Origin: Desulfobulbaceae bacterium BRH_c16a | GTDB taxonomy: Bacteria; Desulfobacterota; Desulfobulbia; Desulfobulbales; Desulfocapsaceae | Direction of reading: 5' to 3' | Assembly (NCBI GenBank): GCA_000961725.1 | Contig: LADS01000066.1 | Location: 1-64,000 of the forward strand | Length of the DNA: 64,000 bases | In this document: positions 9,251-17,112 of the stretch, piece by piece | How positions within the stretch are numbered: position 1 is the first letter of the stretch | Layout: every line of letters starts with the position of its first letter | The notes under the pieces: generated by a model | The model's input: only the letters and a program-made list of their open reading frames with translations | What the model was told of the DNA's origin: nothing | The model's database searches: none | Program-made: the position numbers and the translations under genes

Positions 9251-9865
9251 ATGAAAATTCACGACATATCCATGGAGATTCACCCGGACATACTCGTCTA
9301 TCCAGGCAATCCGGCGCCGCGCATTGATCGGTACAAGAGTATTCAGGATGAGGGCATTAACGAGTCGTCCTTGTTTCTTGGCATGCATACCGGGACCCAT
9401 GTGGATGCGCGGCTGCACATCGAACAGGGCGGCGGCAGCGTGGCCGACCTGCCCCTGGAAAGTTTCTACGGCCCCTGCGTGGTGCTGGACATGACGCAGC
9501 GTGGGCGGGAAATCACCGAGGAGCATCTGAAAAATCAAGACATCCACAAAGACCTCATCGTGCTGCTCAAAACGGAGAATTCCCTGAAGGGCTACGAGCG
9601 ATTCCGAGAGGATTACGCCCATCTGACCGCGGACGGAGCCGCTTACCTGGCCCAGCAGCAGGTGAAGACAGTAGGCGTGGACTATCTGAGCGTGGAACCC
9701 TTCGACAGCGGTATGAAGGTTCATCAGACCCTGGTTCCGGCGATGACGGTTTTCGAGGGGCTCGATCTGCGGGAGGTCCCCGCAGGCAAATACATTTTTG
9801 TCGGCCTGCCGTTGCGGATCAAAACGGACGGCGCACCGGCCAGAGCAATCCTGATCGGCATGTGA
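9251..9865 (+). CDS. Cyclase family protein (kynurenine formamidase-like)
   Basis: The 204-residue protein contains the family motif HTGTHVDA (around residue 46), whose His and Asp residues bind the catalytic metal in KynB and isatin hydrolase, followed by an R where many relatives have P. GVDYLSVEPF lies near residue 140. The reaction is probably hydrolysis of an amide or cyclic substrate; kynurenine formamidase itself is not supported because no tryptophan-catabolic genes are nearby. It follows the GH15 gene by 17 nt, with GGGAGCAACC as ribosome-binding region. Confidence 0.85.
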   Translation: MKIHDISMEIHPDILVYPGNPAPRIDRYKSIQDEGINESSLFLGMHTGTHVDARLHIEQGGGSVADLPLESFYGPCVVLDMTQRGREITEEHLKNQDIHKDLIVLLKTENSLKGYERFREDYAHLTADGAAYLAQQQVKTVGVDYLSVEPFDSGMKVHQTLVPAMTVFEGLDLREVPAGKYIFVGLPLRIKTDGAPARAILIGM

Positions 9866-10090
9866 TACGGCGCTCCCTGGCTAAAGCGTACGGGGAGCAA
9901 TGAAAGGAGAGGGAACCACCCGCTTCCTCAAGATAGGGGACACGCCTGATGCTCCCCGCGGGACACGGGTTGCGGCATCGGAATTTGCCGTACTGCATCA
10001 ATTGTCGCTTCCGACAGCCAGCTGATCAAGCATATCCGGAAGCATATCCGGCGGAAGCGCATTCACCAACAACAAGAAAGGAGTGACGTC

Positions 10091-10165
10091 ATGCCTATTA
10101 TCTTATGGCTGCTCGGAGTGCCGCTTACATTGGTCCTTATTCTGTGGATAGTCGGCGTAATATAG
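10091..10165 (+). CDS. 24-residue hydrophobic membrane peptide
   Basis: ATG 10091 follows AAAGGAGTGACGTC, a near-ideal Shine-Dalgarno. The peptide is MPIILWLLGVPLTLVLILWI ending VGVI, essentially a single transmembrane helix with one central Pro. Similar very short proteins with the MPIILWLLGVP start occur in many proteobacterial stress or island loci and are usually left unannotated; function unknown. It sits between the cyclase and the flavoprotein gene in the same orientation. Confidence 0.6.
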   Translation: MPIILWLLGVPLTLVLILWIVGVI

Positions 10166-10192
10166 TTTTAAGCACTGAGATGAGTCTAATGT

Positions 10193-10225
10193 GGAACCGG
10201 TTGCCGGTCAGTGGCAACCGGTTCC
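10193..10225. repeat. 13-bp perfect inverted repeat after the small peptide gene
   Basis: GGAACCGGTTGCC (10193-10205) and its exact complement (10213-10225) are separated by 7 nt. No T-run follows on either strand, so it is an RNA stabiliser, weak terminator or protein site rather than a clear intrinsic terminator. Confidence 0.6.
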
Positions 10226-10299
10226 AGGATTGCCTCATGCACCTGCAATGAAAGGTGATTCAATGAGATGTCCCCTCTTCTTCTCATTCTGGGAGGTGA

Positions 10300-11634
10300 A
10301 TGGGTGTGATTATCAAAAAGCAGTTTTATTGGGGGTATCTGGTTATTGGGTTGAGCCTGGTGCTCACCTATGCGATCTATTTCGGATCGATGTGGTTCTA
10401 CGACGACTGGTATGAGTCCCGTCTGAAGTATCTTGCCAAGATCGGAAGTATGGGAACGACCATGCTGATGTGCTGGGCGATGGTGTTGGCCGCGCGGATG
10501 CGTATCGTGCTGCGGTTGTTCGGAGGGCTGGACAAGGTCTACAAGGCGCACCGCAGGGTGGGCGAAATCGCCTTGTACCTCATTTTACTGCACCCGATAT
10601 TTTTGGCCCTGAATCCCGAATTCGACTTCGTTCGCTTTTTCTGGATAGCCCAACTGCCCGGCGAAGCAGGACATTATTATGTTGCCCGGATGACCGGCCT
10701 GATCGCCCTGGCGGCCCTGGTCGCGTTGACGTCGTTGTCGCTCTGGATCTCGATGCCCTACCACCACTGGAAACAGACGCACAATTTCTTCGGGCTGGTG
10801 CTGGTACTAGTAATCTTCCACGGTGTCGTCGCCCAGGGTGAGATCATGTCGTATCCGGTGCTTGGGGCCTGGTTCGCCGTGTGGGCCGCGGCCGGGGTGT
10901 GCTGCTATTTCCTCATTCGGGTGCTCTACAGGTGGTTCGGGCCGCTGCATGACTACCTGGTGGATCATGTCCGTACCCTGGGCGACATCACCGAGGTGCA
11001 TCTACGCCCGCGGGATCCGAAGCGGAAGATGGCCTTTCACCCCGGCCAGTTTCTGTACGTCTACTTCGATTCGCCGGATCTGCGGGCCGAGCCGCATCCT
11101 TTCAGCATTTCGTCAGCACCCCAAGCCGGGACCATCCGGATATCCGTCAAAAAGCTGGGCGACTGGACAAATCAGCTACCCGTCCTGAGGCCGGGTCAGC
11201 GGGCCTATGTCTGGGGGCCCTACGGCAAGTTCGGCGACCACATGAGGGAGCATACAGACAAGGAATCCGTGCTGGTGGCCGGCGGGATCGGGATCACGCC
11301 CTTTTTAAGCATGGTGGAGAATGAGGATTTCCAGGCGGGCAAATACAACAAAGTGCATCTCTTCTACAGCGTGGAGGTAGCGGAAGAAGCCTATTACCAC
11401 GACGAAATCACGGCTCTTGGCGTGAAGGAGGAATACCTGCACTACATTCCCCACTCTTCCGATTCCGAAGGGTATCTCACGCCGGAGGTCATCGCGGACC
11501 GGGTGGGCGACCTGAAGACCAAGGTCTACCTGATCTGCGGGCCGAAGGTGTTGATGGATTCCCTGCGGGAACAGCTCATGGAAGCCGGCGTGCCTTTTGA
11601 ACAGATCTTCACGGAAGACTTCAGCATCATCTGA
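10300..11634 (+). CDS. Ferric-reductase-like membrane flavoprotein (NAD(P)H oxidoreductase)
   Basis: The 444-residue protein has an N-terminal ferric reductase-like transmembrane domain (about six spans, residues 10-215) with paired His candidates in KAHRRVGEIALYLILLHPIF and MPYHHWKQTHN. A FAD-binding barrel (HPFSISSAPQ near residue 265) and an NAD(P)-binding domain (GGIGITPFLSMV near residue 327, CGPKVLMDSL near the end) follow. It should pass electrons from NAD(P)H through FAD and haem across the membrane. GGGAGG is 3 nt before ATG 10300 and 9 nt before GTG 10306, so the GTG is a possible true start. Confidence 0.85.
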   Translation: MGVIIKKQFYWGYLVIGLSLVLTYAIYFGSMWFYDDWYESRLKYLAKIGSMGTTMLMCWAMVLAARMRIVLRLFGGLDKVYKAHRRVGEIALYLILLHPIFLALNPEFDFVRFFWIAQLPGEAGHYYVARMTGLIALAALVALTSLSLWISMPYHHWKQTHNFFGLVLVLVIFHGVVAQGEIMSYPVLGAWFAVWAAAGVCCYFLIRVLYRWFGPLHDYLVDHVRTLGDITEVHLRPRDPKRKMAFHPGQFLYVYFDSPDLRAEPHPFSISSAPQAGTIRISVKKLGDWTNQLPVLRPGQRAYVWGPYGKFGDHMREHTDKESVLVAGGIGITPFLSMVENEDFQAGKYNKVHLFYSVEVAEEAYYHDEITALGVKEEYLHYIPHSSDSEGYLTPEVIADRVGDLKTKVYLICGPKVLMDSLREQLMEAGVPFEQIFTEDFSII

Positions 11635-11676
11635 AAAACGTCTGAAACGATCAACTGCATCAAACGGAGGGACGAC

Positions 11677-12501
11677 ATGAACCAGGAAAATCCAAAGACG
11701 TCAAAGATTCTGGACGGCCAGACCGCCGTGGTCACCGGAGGAAGTTCGGGCATCGGCGCGGGCATTGCCCGGTCTCTGGGCGAGGCCGGGGCGAACGTAG
11801 TGGTCAATTACTCCAGCAGCCGCGAGGGGGCCGAGGAGGTTGTCATGGGGATCAGGGAACAGGGCTCCCGTGCCGTTGCCGTACAGGCCGACGTGAGCAG
11901 CGAGTCGGCTGTGGAGGCCATGTTCCGCCAAACCGTGGAGACATTCGGCACCGTCGACATCCTGATCAGCAACGCCGGAGTGCAGCAGGACGCGGCCTTT
12001 ACGGATATGACCCTGGATGAGTGGTGCATGGTCATCAACATCAACCTGACCGGAGCCTTCCTCTGCGCCCGGGCCGCAACCCGGGAGTTTCTGCGCCGGG
12101 GAATGGTGCCGGAGCGATCTTCAGCCCTGGGCAAGATCATTTTCGTCAGTTCGGTGCATGAGAAAATACCCTGGGCCGGGCGAGTGAACTACGCATCCTC
12201 CAAGGGCGGCCTGATGCTGTTCATGAAAAGCATCGCCCAGGAACTGGGCGCCGAGGGAATCCGCGTGAACAGCATCGCTCCCGGCGCGATCAGAACGCCC
12301 ATCAATCGCGAATCCTGGGATAACCCGGAAGCCAAGGCCGAACTGTTGAAACTGATCCCGCGCAATCGGATCGGAGAACCGTCGGATGTCGCCAAGGCGG
12401 CATTGTGGCTGGCGTCGGACGAGTCGGACTACGTCCACGGAACGAGTCTGATAGTGGACGGGGGCATGACATTATATCCCGGCTTCATCTCCGCCGGCTA
12501 A
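11677..12501 (+). CDS. Short-chain dehydrogenase/reductase, glucose 1-dehydrogenase-like
   Basis: The 274-residue protein has the Rossmann motif VTGGSSGIGAG, the NAG structural motif (LISNAGVQ), a catalytic Ser in FVSSVHEKIPW, and YxxxK in NYASSKGGL. It ends in DGGMTLYPGF, the classical SDR C-terminus seen in glucose 1-dehydrogenases. Substrate is not certain from sequence. AACGGAGGGACGAC precedes the ATG. It follows the flavoprotein by 42 nt. A role in oxidising glucose released by the upstream GH15 enzyme is inference. Confidence 0.85.
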   Translation: MNQENPKTSKILDGQTAVVTGGSSGIGAGIARSLGEAGANVVVNYSSSREGAEEVVMGIREQGSRAVAVQADVSSESAVEAMFRQTVETFGTVDILISNAGVQQDAAFTDMTLDEWCMVININLTGAFLCARAATREFLRRGMVPERSSALGKIIFVSSVHEKIPWAGRVNYASSKGGLMLFMKSIAQELGAEGIRVNSIAPGAIRTPINRESWDNPEAKAELLKLIPRNRIGEPSDVAKAALWLASDESDYVHGTSLIVDGGMTLYPGFISAG

Positions 12502-12876
12502 GCAGCCCCGGGGGCTGCGCCCCTTAGCGATTTGGTTGCAAATAAGAGCATTACTGTTATCCTCGTAAAAATTGATGCCAAAATATGCCTTTTTCATTTT
12601 ACCGTGCTTAAAGAGAATGGACATTACCAAGCGTCACCCGATCAGATCATTGACCGTCAATCCAGATCCTTTGTCTAATGATCTGTGACCGACGGACTGC
12701 CACGGGAAAAGGATGTTGTCCGGAGACTCTTTTTCAGTTCATTTCTGCCGAAGTATTGCCGGAATCTCGAAGGAATGGATGCGAAAATAATAGATATCGA
12801 AGCTGTTGCGGTGCAGGTAGGTTGGTACTTTCATTGGCTGAATCTCCTCGGGATGAAGTACGGCCAATGACAAACG
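12502..12876. other. Non-coding stretch between SDR and tRNA-Pro
   Basis: No supportable gene. Short frames at 12678-12944 have no ribosome-binding site and overlap the tRNA terminator. Confidence 0.4.
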
Positions 12877-12928
12877 AAAAAAGGCCGTTGAGCAACTTAT
12901 GTACATTATGTACCAGTCTCAACGGCCT
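12877..12928 (-). terminator. Intrinsic terminator of tRNA-Pro
   Basis: On the minus strand an 11-bp perfect stem (12918-12928 with 12882-12892, sequence AGGCCGTTGAG) is followed by a T-run (12881-12877). It lies about 40 nt after the tRNA 3' end. The 25-nt loop contains an internal TGTACATTATGTACA-like palindrome. Confidence 0.85.
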
Positions 12929-12967
12929 ATCTCGAAGTAATTAAAAATCAATTACTTACGCGTATGA

Positions 12968-13044
12968 TGGTCGGGAAGAGAGGATTTGAACCTCCGACCC
13001 CAGCGTCCCGAACGCTGTGCTCTACCAGACTGAGCCACTCCCCG
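12968..13044 (-). tRNA. tRNA-Pro(CGG)
   Basis: 77 nt folding as a cloverleaf: acceptor CGGGGAG with CTTCCCG (one G-T pair), D arm GCTCAGTCTGGTAGAGC, anticodon loop TTCGGGA (anticodon CGG), T arm GGAGG-TTCAAAT-CCTCT, and encoded CCA at 12970-12968. A degenerate integrase frame ends inside its D loop, and a terminator follows, so it is a plausible island attachment locus. Confidence 0.95.
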
Positions 13045-13290
13045 ACATATTGATTTCTGCACCAGGGGGTGCAGTGTAATTCAGAGTCAGCAGCTTGCCG
13101 ATGGCCGATAATCGTACATCGTCCATAACATGCGCGTAGTGTTTTAACATCGTCCGAACATCATGTCCAGAAATATTTGCATTGGTGTGAAGTCCACCCC
13201 GAGATGTAATAAGGTGGTCACAAATGCGTGTCCGAGGCTACGGATAGCCGATCATTTGCCGCCGGGCACTTTACAAAAAAGTGGCGGAGC
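13022..13290 (-). pseudogene. Frameshifted tyrosine recombinase C-terminus abutting tRNA-Pro
   Basis: Two overlapping minus-strand frames together rebuild a catalytic end. One reads SLGHAFVTTLLHLGVD (cf. LRHTFVTHLLxxGVD; the catalytic R is replaced by G). The other reads NISGHDVRTMLKHYAHVMDD, which carries the GH box and the likely Tyr nucleophile. One frameshift lies near 13177. The second frame has no stop until a TAG inside the tRNA D loop. Recognised by motif order R-H-x-x-H, GH, Y. Not functional. Confidence 0.7.
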
Positions 13291-13368
13291 TGTAGATTTT
13301 AAATAAAGAGTCGGCCGCCTCTTGGTTGAGGTATTTTTTTCCAAGAAGTTATTAAGGGAGTGTCTGCC

Positions 13369-13509
13369 ATGAGCTTTCGCGAGAATCTTTTTCCATCACC
13401 CCAAAAAGGAATTCAAAGGATAAAGAGCATGGTTCTTTTCCGGCGGCCGTCCTCAAAAAGACATAACAGCAGAAATCTGATAAAGCGCTATTTCAGGCTT
13501 ATCAGGTAG
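13369..13509 (+). CDS. Possible 46-residue basic protein
   Basis: ATG 13369 follows AAGGGAGTGTCTGCC, a good Shine-Dalgarno at 8 nt. The product MSFRENLFPSPQKGIQRIKS... is rich in Arg and Lys and ends RYFRLIR. It overlaps the convergent esterase 3' end by 8 nt. No family recognised. It may be chance. Confidence 0.3.
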   Translation: MSFRENLFPSPQKGIQRIKSMVLFRRPSSKRHNSRNLIKRYFRLIR

Positions 13510-14791
13510 TATTGCCTCTTACAGGATCTACGACCGTTTGCCGCGGATGATCCTGGAAAAAACGCGTCATCTCCTGCGAGGCGTCCGGACCGACAGGGTC
13601 GGTGTACGAGCCGTTGTCGTTCCCGCCCGCCCAGCTATGACCGGCGCCGTGGATGGTCCACTGTTCCGCAACGACCTGCTCGCCGGCGTCGCGGTAAATC
13701 TCGCAAGTGTAGGCCCGGCCGCCCTCCACCCGTTCCTGACGCATCGTTACCGACGGAGCTGCCCTATCCGCGGAGACCGGCTTACCGGTGACCCACTGTC
13801 GCAGCAGGTCATCCGCGTTGGCCGGGTGGACCGTCGCATCTCGGTCCCCATGGAAAAGGATCAGGGGGACGGTGCGGCCACCGACCATCTGCCCGGACCG
13901 CCCTCCCTTTCGCATTGCCTCAAACGCCGATGGCAGATCGTGGGCTGAGCCGGCGGCGAGGCCGGAATGCACACCCACGGCCACATAGAGGTCGGGGTAG
14001 GTCGCAGCCATGATCGCCGCCATCGCTCCTCCCGCCGACAAACCCGCCACATATACGCGGCGCGCATCGACCTGGTACTCGGCCATGACCTGACGAGTAA
14101 TGCCGGCGATGAGCGAAGGCTCGCCCTGGTCCCGCTCCTGATGGGCGGCCTGGAACCAGTTCCAGCACCTGGAGACATTGGCGCCGGCAGCTTGCTCGGG
14201 ATAGGCGACGAGAAAACCATTCGCTTCCGCCAGAAAATTCATTCGGGTGCCGACGGCGAAATCGTCGGGGTCTTGGGTACAACCGTGTAACATCACGACC
14301 AACGGCATAGCTTGCCCGTGATACCCGCTCGGGACATAGAGTTTGTAGGCGCGAGTGCCGGCCGCGTTAGCATAAGTCGCCGCGATCCACCGGCCTTCCG
14401 CCGGGGCCGGCGGCGAGATTGGTCTGCCGGGACGCTCCAAAGGCATACCTGGCAACGTCCTGCCGCGCAGCGGCATACCGGGCAGTGAAGGAAAAACCGA
14501 GGGGCGACCAAGGATCGTTGCGCGACGGGCCGTCGTCGCTACGTCTATTGGCCGCTCTGCAACGCTCGGCCGTACACCCTCCGCATCGGTTGGCATGCCC
14601 GCGTCAGTGTCGGGTGCCTCTACCGGCTCGACGGTGAGTCGGAATCTCTCCTCGATCGGCTCCGCTTCGGAGGCATGGGTGGGCTTGTGGCCCAGCCCTA
14701 AAGTCCGGTGGATAAGGAGGGTCGCATCATTCAATCGTCCCTCGCGCGTGAGGCGCGTCGCCTCGAACATCTTGTATATATTGTCGTTCAT
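13502..14791 (-). CDS. PHB-depolymerase-type extracellular-fold esterase (alpha/beta hydrolase)
   Basis: The 429-residue protein has an unusual polar N-terminal region (residues 1-130, starting MNDNIYKMFEATRLTREGR) and an alpha/beta hydrolase domain: oxyanion region VVMLHGCTQDPDDFA, nucleophile GLSAGGAMAAI, Asp region LILFHGDRDATVHPAN, and His in GAGHSWAGGNDNG. This is the short-chain PHA depolymerase/feruloyl-esterase (LpqC) type. No signal peptide is visible, so an intracellular site is likely, and PHB granules as substrate are plausible but unproven. The RHH regulator gene lies just upstream (55 nt), probably in one operon. GC-rich like the 7-12 kb block. Confidence 0.85.
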   Translation of the reverse strand: MNDNIYKMFEATRLTREGRLNDATLLIHRTLGLGHKPTHASEAEPIEERFRLTVEPVEAPDTDAGMPTDAEGVRPSVAERPIDVATTARRATILGRPSVFPSLPGMPLRGRTLPGMPLERPGRPISPPAPAEGRWIAATYANAAGTRAYKLYVPSGYHGQAMPLVVMLHGCTQDPDDFAVGTRMNFLAEANGFLVAYPEQAAGANVSRCWNWFQAAHQERDQGEPSLIAGITRQVMAEYQVDARRVYVAGLSAGGAMAAIMAATYPDLYVAVGVHSGLAAGSAHDLPSAFEAMRKGGRSGQMVGGRTVPLILFHGDRDATVHPANADDLLRQWVTGKPVSADRAAPSVTMRQERVEGGRAYTCEIYRDAGEQVVAEQWTIHGAGHSWAGGNDNGSYTDPVGPDASQEMTRFFQDHPRQTVVDPVRGNTT

Positions 14792-14846
14792 TGTTTATCT
14801 CCTTTTGTGACTCCCCCGGCACTTCTGCCGCAGAAGACTTGTCTGT

Positions 14847-15236
14847 CTATTTGATTCGCCCCGCCAACGCCCGCTTGACCGCGTCACTAGCCCGAAAGGC
14901 CCCGAGCACGACAATGGTGTCAATCGTTGCCAGGGCCAATTCGGGTGAGACATCCTCAGCGATACTCGCCAAGCCCAGCACGTTGATCTGCACCCGCTGA
15001 CCGGCAGCACGTATCGCCTCCAGGTCCTGACGGGTGTAGTGTTGCAGGCCAAGGACCAACGTCTTGCGGGCTACGGTCTGCTTGACGGTCTCGGCGTGGG
15101 TGGCCAGTTGGTTACGGATCGCCGTACGGATGAAGTCGGTGCGGTTGGAATAAAAAGACTCCGCCACCAGAAGATCGATCTGCCCGAGATCGACTGGGCC
15201 AAGATTTATAGTAATTTTCTCAGTTTCGGTTGCCAT
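14847..15236 (-). CDS. Ribbon-helix-helix (CopG-type) transcriptional regulator
   Basis: The 129-residue protein has an N-terminal RHH unit: strand EKITINLGPVDLGQIDLL, then helices with SFYSNRTDFIRTAIRNQL. The C-terminal 80 residues (VLGLQHYTRQDLEAIRAAG, SPELALATIDTIVVLG) form an extra domain often seen when this regulator sits beside a PHB-depolymerase-type gene. Four direct repeats in 11-bp register lie directly upstream (15251-15289), as expected for an autoregulating RHH protein. It probably controls itself and the esterase. Confidence 0.8.
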   Translation of the reverse strand: MATETEKITINLGPVDLGQIDLLVAESFYSNRTDFIRTAIRNQLATHAETVKQTVARKTLVLGLQHYTRQDLEAIRAAGQRVQINVLGLASIAEDVSPELALATIDTIVVLGAFRASDAVKRALAGRIK

Positions 15237-15250
15237 TTATCATCCCTCTC
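15237..15250 (-). promoter_or_regulatory. Ribosome-binding region of the RHH regulator
   Basis: On the minus strand GGAGAGGGATGATAA precedes ATG 15236. The GGATG here also resembles a fifth, weaker copy of the adjacent operator repeats. Confidence 0.4.
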
Positions 15251-15289
15251 CATCCATAAGACATCCATATAACATCCACTGACCATCCA
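15251..15289 (-). promoter_or_regulatory. Tandem 11-bp operator repeats
   Basis: CATCCA starts at 15251, 15262, 15273 and 15284, exactly 11 bp apart, with conserved TA after three of them. One helical turn spacing upstream of an RHH gene is the classic layout for cooperative RHH dimer binding. Function is inferred from position and periodicity. Confidence 0.65.
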
Positions 15290-15555
15290 TATAGATGGTA
15301 TGGTAACCAGGGAAACAGGTCAAGTCAAGGTCGTGCAACAACGGATCCTGAAGGCCGTCATAGACGGCACCTCCTGTGATTTGATTCTATCACATTTGAT
15401 GTCCAGTTTTTCCAACCTATCTCACTCTGCTTCGCTCCACTATCCTGCACGAAGCCGGCATCCTGCTTATGGTTACTTTTTGGAAGAACCGATGGTCTTT
15501 TCCCTGACAACCTGAATCCCATTCAAGCGGTTGCAAAAATAGAATGAGGAAACAA
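15290..15555. other. Intergenic stretch upstream of the SH3 gene
   Basis: Marks the shift from the GC-rich accessory block to core-like DNA. No gene seen. GAGGA 5 nt before ATG 15556 is the ribosome-binding site of the next gene. Confidence 0.4.
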
Positions 15556-16227
15556 ATGACAAGAAAAATATTTCTTATGTTTGCCCTTACAACGTTACTC
15601 CTGCCGGGTTTACAGGCAGTCCAGGCGGAAACCTCGTATGTCGCCGACTCTATTGAAGTATCTCTCCGAACAGGCTCGAGCAACGCAGACAAAATCATCA
15701 GGATGCTTCAAACGGATGATCCGCTGGACGTTCTGGAAGAACAGAAGAACTGGCTGTTTGTCCGCACCCGGGAAGGAGATCAGGGCTGGGTATCCAAACG
15801 ATACGTCTCTCAGGATACGCCGAAGACCATCCAGATTCAGGAACTGACGAAGCGCAATGAACAGCTGGAGGCATTATCAGGCGGGGCCGCCGGCCAGCTT
15901 GATGGGTTGCAGAAGGAGAAAAATTCTTTGGAAGAAGCCCTGGCGAATACCGAAAGGGACTACCAGCAGCTGAAGGGAAAATATACAGCCCTCGAGTCCG
16001 ATGCCGCCAATGTGCTTACGCTCAAGCAGAAATTCGCCGAAACCGAGGATATGCTCAAGAAAGCTGCCGCCGACCTGGAAAGGTCCAATGAGGAAATCAA
16101 AGAACTTAGGGCATCGGCAAACCTGAAGTGGTTTTTAAGCGGTGCCGGGGTGGTCTGCGTAACCTGGCTGATTGGCTACCTGATGGGCCGCAGCAAGAGC
16201 CGGCAGCATAGTCCCCGGCTCAGTTGA
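15556..16227 (+). CDS. SH3-and-anchor protein (TIGR04211-like)
   Basis: The 223-residue protein has a signal peptide (MTRKIFLMFALTTLLLPG), a bacterial SH3 domain (YVADSIEVSLRTGSSNADK to DQGWVSKRYVS, residues 30-90), a coiled coil (about 95-190, rich in Glu, Lys and Leu) and a C-terminal membrane anchor (WFLSGAGVVCVTWLIGYLMG) with a basic tail. This order is that of the TIGR04211/YgiM family, exported and anchored with the SH3 domain in the periplasm, possibly touching cell wall or envelope partners. ATG 15556 fits the Shine-Dalgarno better than ATG 15544. Confidence 0.85.
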   Translation: MTRKIFLMFALTTLLLPGLQAVQAETSYVADSIEVSLRTGSSNADKIIRMLQTDDPLDVLEEQKNWLFVRTREGDQGWVSKRYVSQDTPKTIQIQELTKRNEQLEALSGGAAGQLDGLQKEKNSLEEALANTERDYQQLKGKYTALESDAANVLTLKQKFAETEDMLKKAAADLERSNEEIKELRASANLKWFLSGAGVVCVTWLIGYLMGRSKSRQHSPRLS

Positions 16228-16273
16228 GCCTAGGAGCCTGTCGGATTATGCCCTTTTCCCCCATCTCTTCGTT

Positions 16274-16323
16274 AAACTCGAAAAAATTATTAGATATATG
16301 CCTCCGGTAATTTTTTCGAGTTT
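16274..16323. repeat. 16-bp perfect inverted repeat, terminator-like
   Basis: AAACTCGAAAAAATTA (16274-16289) and its exact complement (16308-16323) flank an 18-nt spacer. It follows the SH3 gene by 46 nt and could end both convergent transcripts, though no separate T-run follows. Degenerate sequence at 16340-16500 on the minus strand could instead be insertion-sequence debris. Confidence 0.55.
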
Positions 16324-16490
16324 GCCTCGATCTGAGAAAAAATTGCTATAATACGACATATCTAGCGCAAAAGGATTGATAAAAGGCGGTTTTCAGCTTC
16401 AATTCAGGCTTTTCATCGGTTGAGTCAAGGACGATGACTTGGTCATTCGTGGGTGGATCAGTGGCGGGATGTACTGAGTCTGTTTTGTCG

Positions 16491-16787
16491 TCAAGCTTTG
16501 CTCGGCTGAAACCAAGCGAGCTTTTCACATTCAATTAAAAAACCCTTGTTTATCCTGATCTTACAAAATTTTACTTTTTTCGCCCCTTTTTCGGCAGAGA
16601 AAACTTCGCCTCTCACCGAGAAGTCCTCTCTCGTTTCATCATCATACATAGACACGACCAGTGCTCCTATTTTTCTTCTAGCCAAATCCTCCAGGCGCTT
16701 TGAGACTTCCTGCATGATCTCTTTTTCGAGTTTATCCTTTTGAGGAGTGTCTATTCCCTTGGTATGCCATTCAAATTCGATCTTCAT
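16491..16787 (-). CDS. Hypothetical 98-residue cytoplasmic protein
   Basis: The product starts MKIEFEWHTKGIDTPQKDKL, continues with an amphipathic Lys/Glu-rich helix and a beta-rich half (RKIGALVVSMYDDETREDFS, KKVKFCKIRINKG). ATG 16787 is chosen because GGAGG lies 7 nt upstream. I do not recognise the family. The composition is clearly protein-like. Convergent with the SH3 gene. Confidence 0.6.
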   Translation of the reverse strand: MKIEFEWHTKGIDTPQKDKLEKEIMQEVSKRLEDLARRKIGALVVSMYDDETREDFSVRGEVFSAEKGAKKVKFCKIRINKGFLIECEKLAWFQPSKA

Positions 16788-16879
16788 GTTTCTTCCTCCC
16801 ATGCCGTCCCCACATGGACCCCGTTATCGAAAGCCAAACATCATGAAGAAACAGTAAGCAATCCATACAAGGTGACAAC

Positions 16880-17049
16880 CTTAAACGGTAACCGTTCACC
16901 AGCACCCCATTTTCGTCCGATCAGGCCACCTCACATAGCCAACTATAGCTCGGCGGCCTGCTTGAACGAACCTGGAGCACTGGATGAACGGTTACAGATC
17001 CGGATTATGCAGTCTTTTAATGTGTTCCGGTGAACGATTACCCTTAAAC
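16880..17049. mobile_element. MITE-like element, 156 bp, with 14-bp inverted ends and 7-bp direct repeats
   Basis: GGTAACCGTTCACC (16887-16900) and GGTGAACGATTACC (17029-17042) are inverted repeats with one mismatch. They are flanked directly by CTTAAAC on both sides (16880-16886 and 17043-17049), as expected of a target-site duplication. If read as an 8-bp duplication with GTAA ends, it resembles the IS66 family. No ORF inside. It is the only notable content of the 16788-17112 gap. Confidence 0.6.
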
Positions 17050-17112
17050 GCCAGCCATGTACATCATGCCGAAAAAACCTTAAAATTACCTTTCTACTGT
17101 AATCGGCAGGAG

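Noticed and set aside
12678..12944. 88-residue plus-strand ORF before tRNA-Pro
   Set aside because: It overlaps the tRNA terminator, has no ribosome site and no protein-like pattern.
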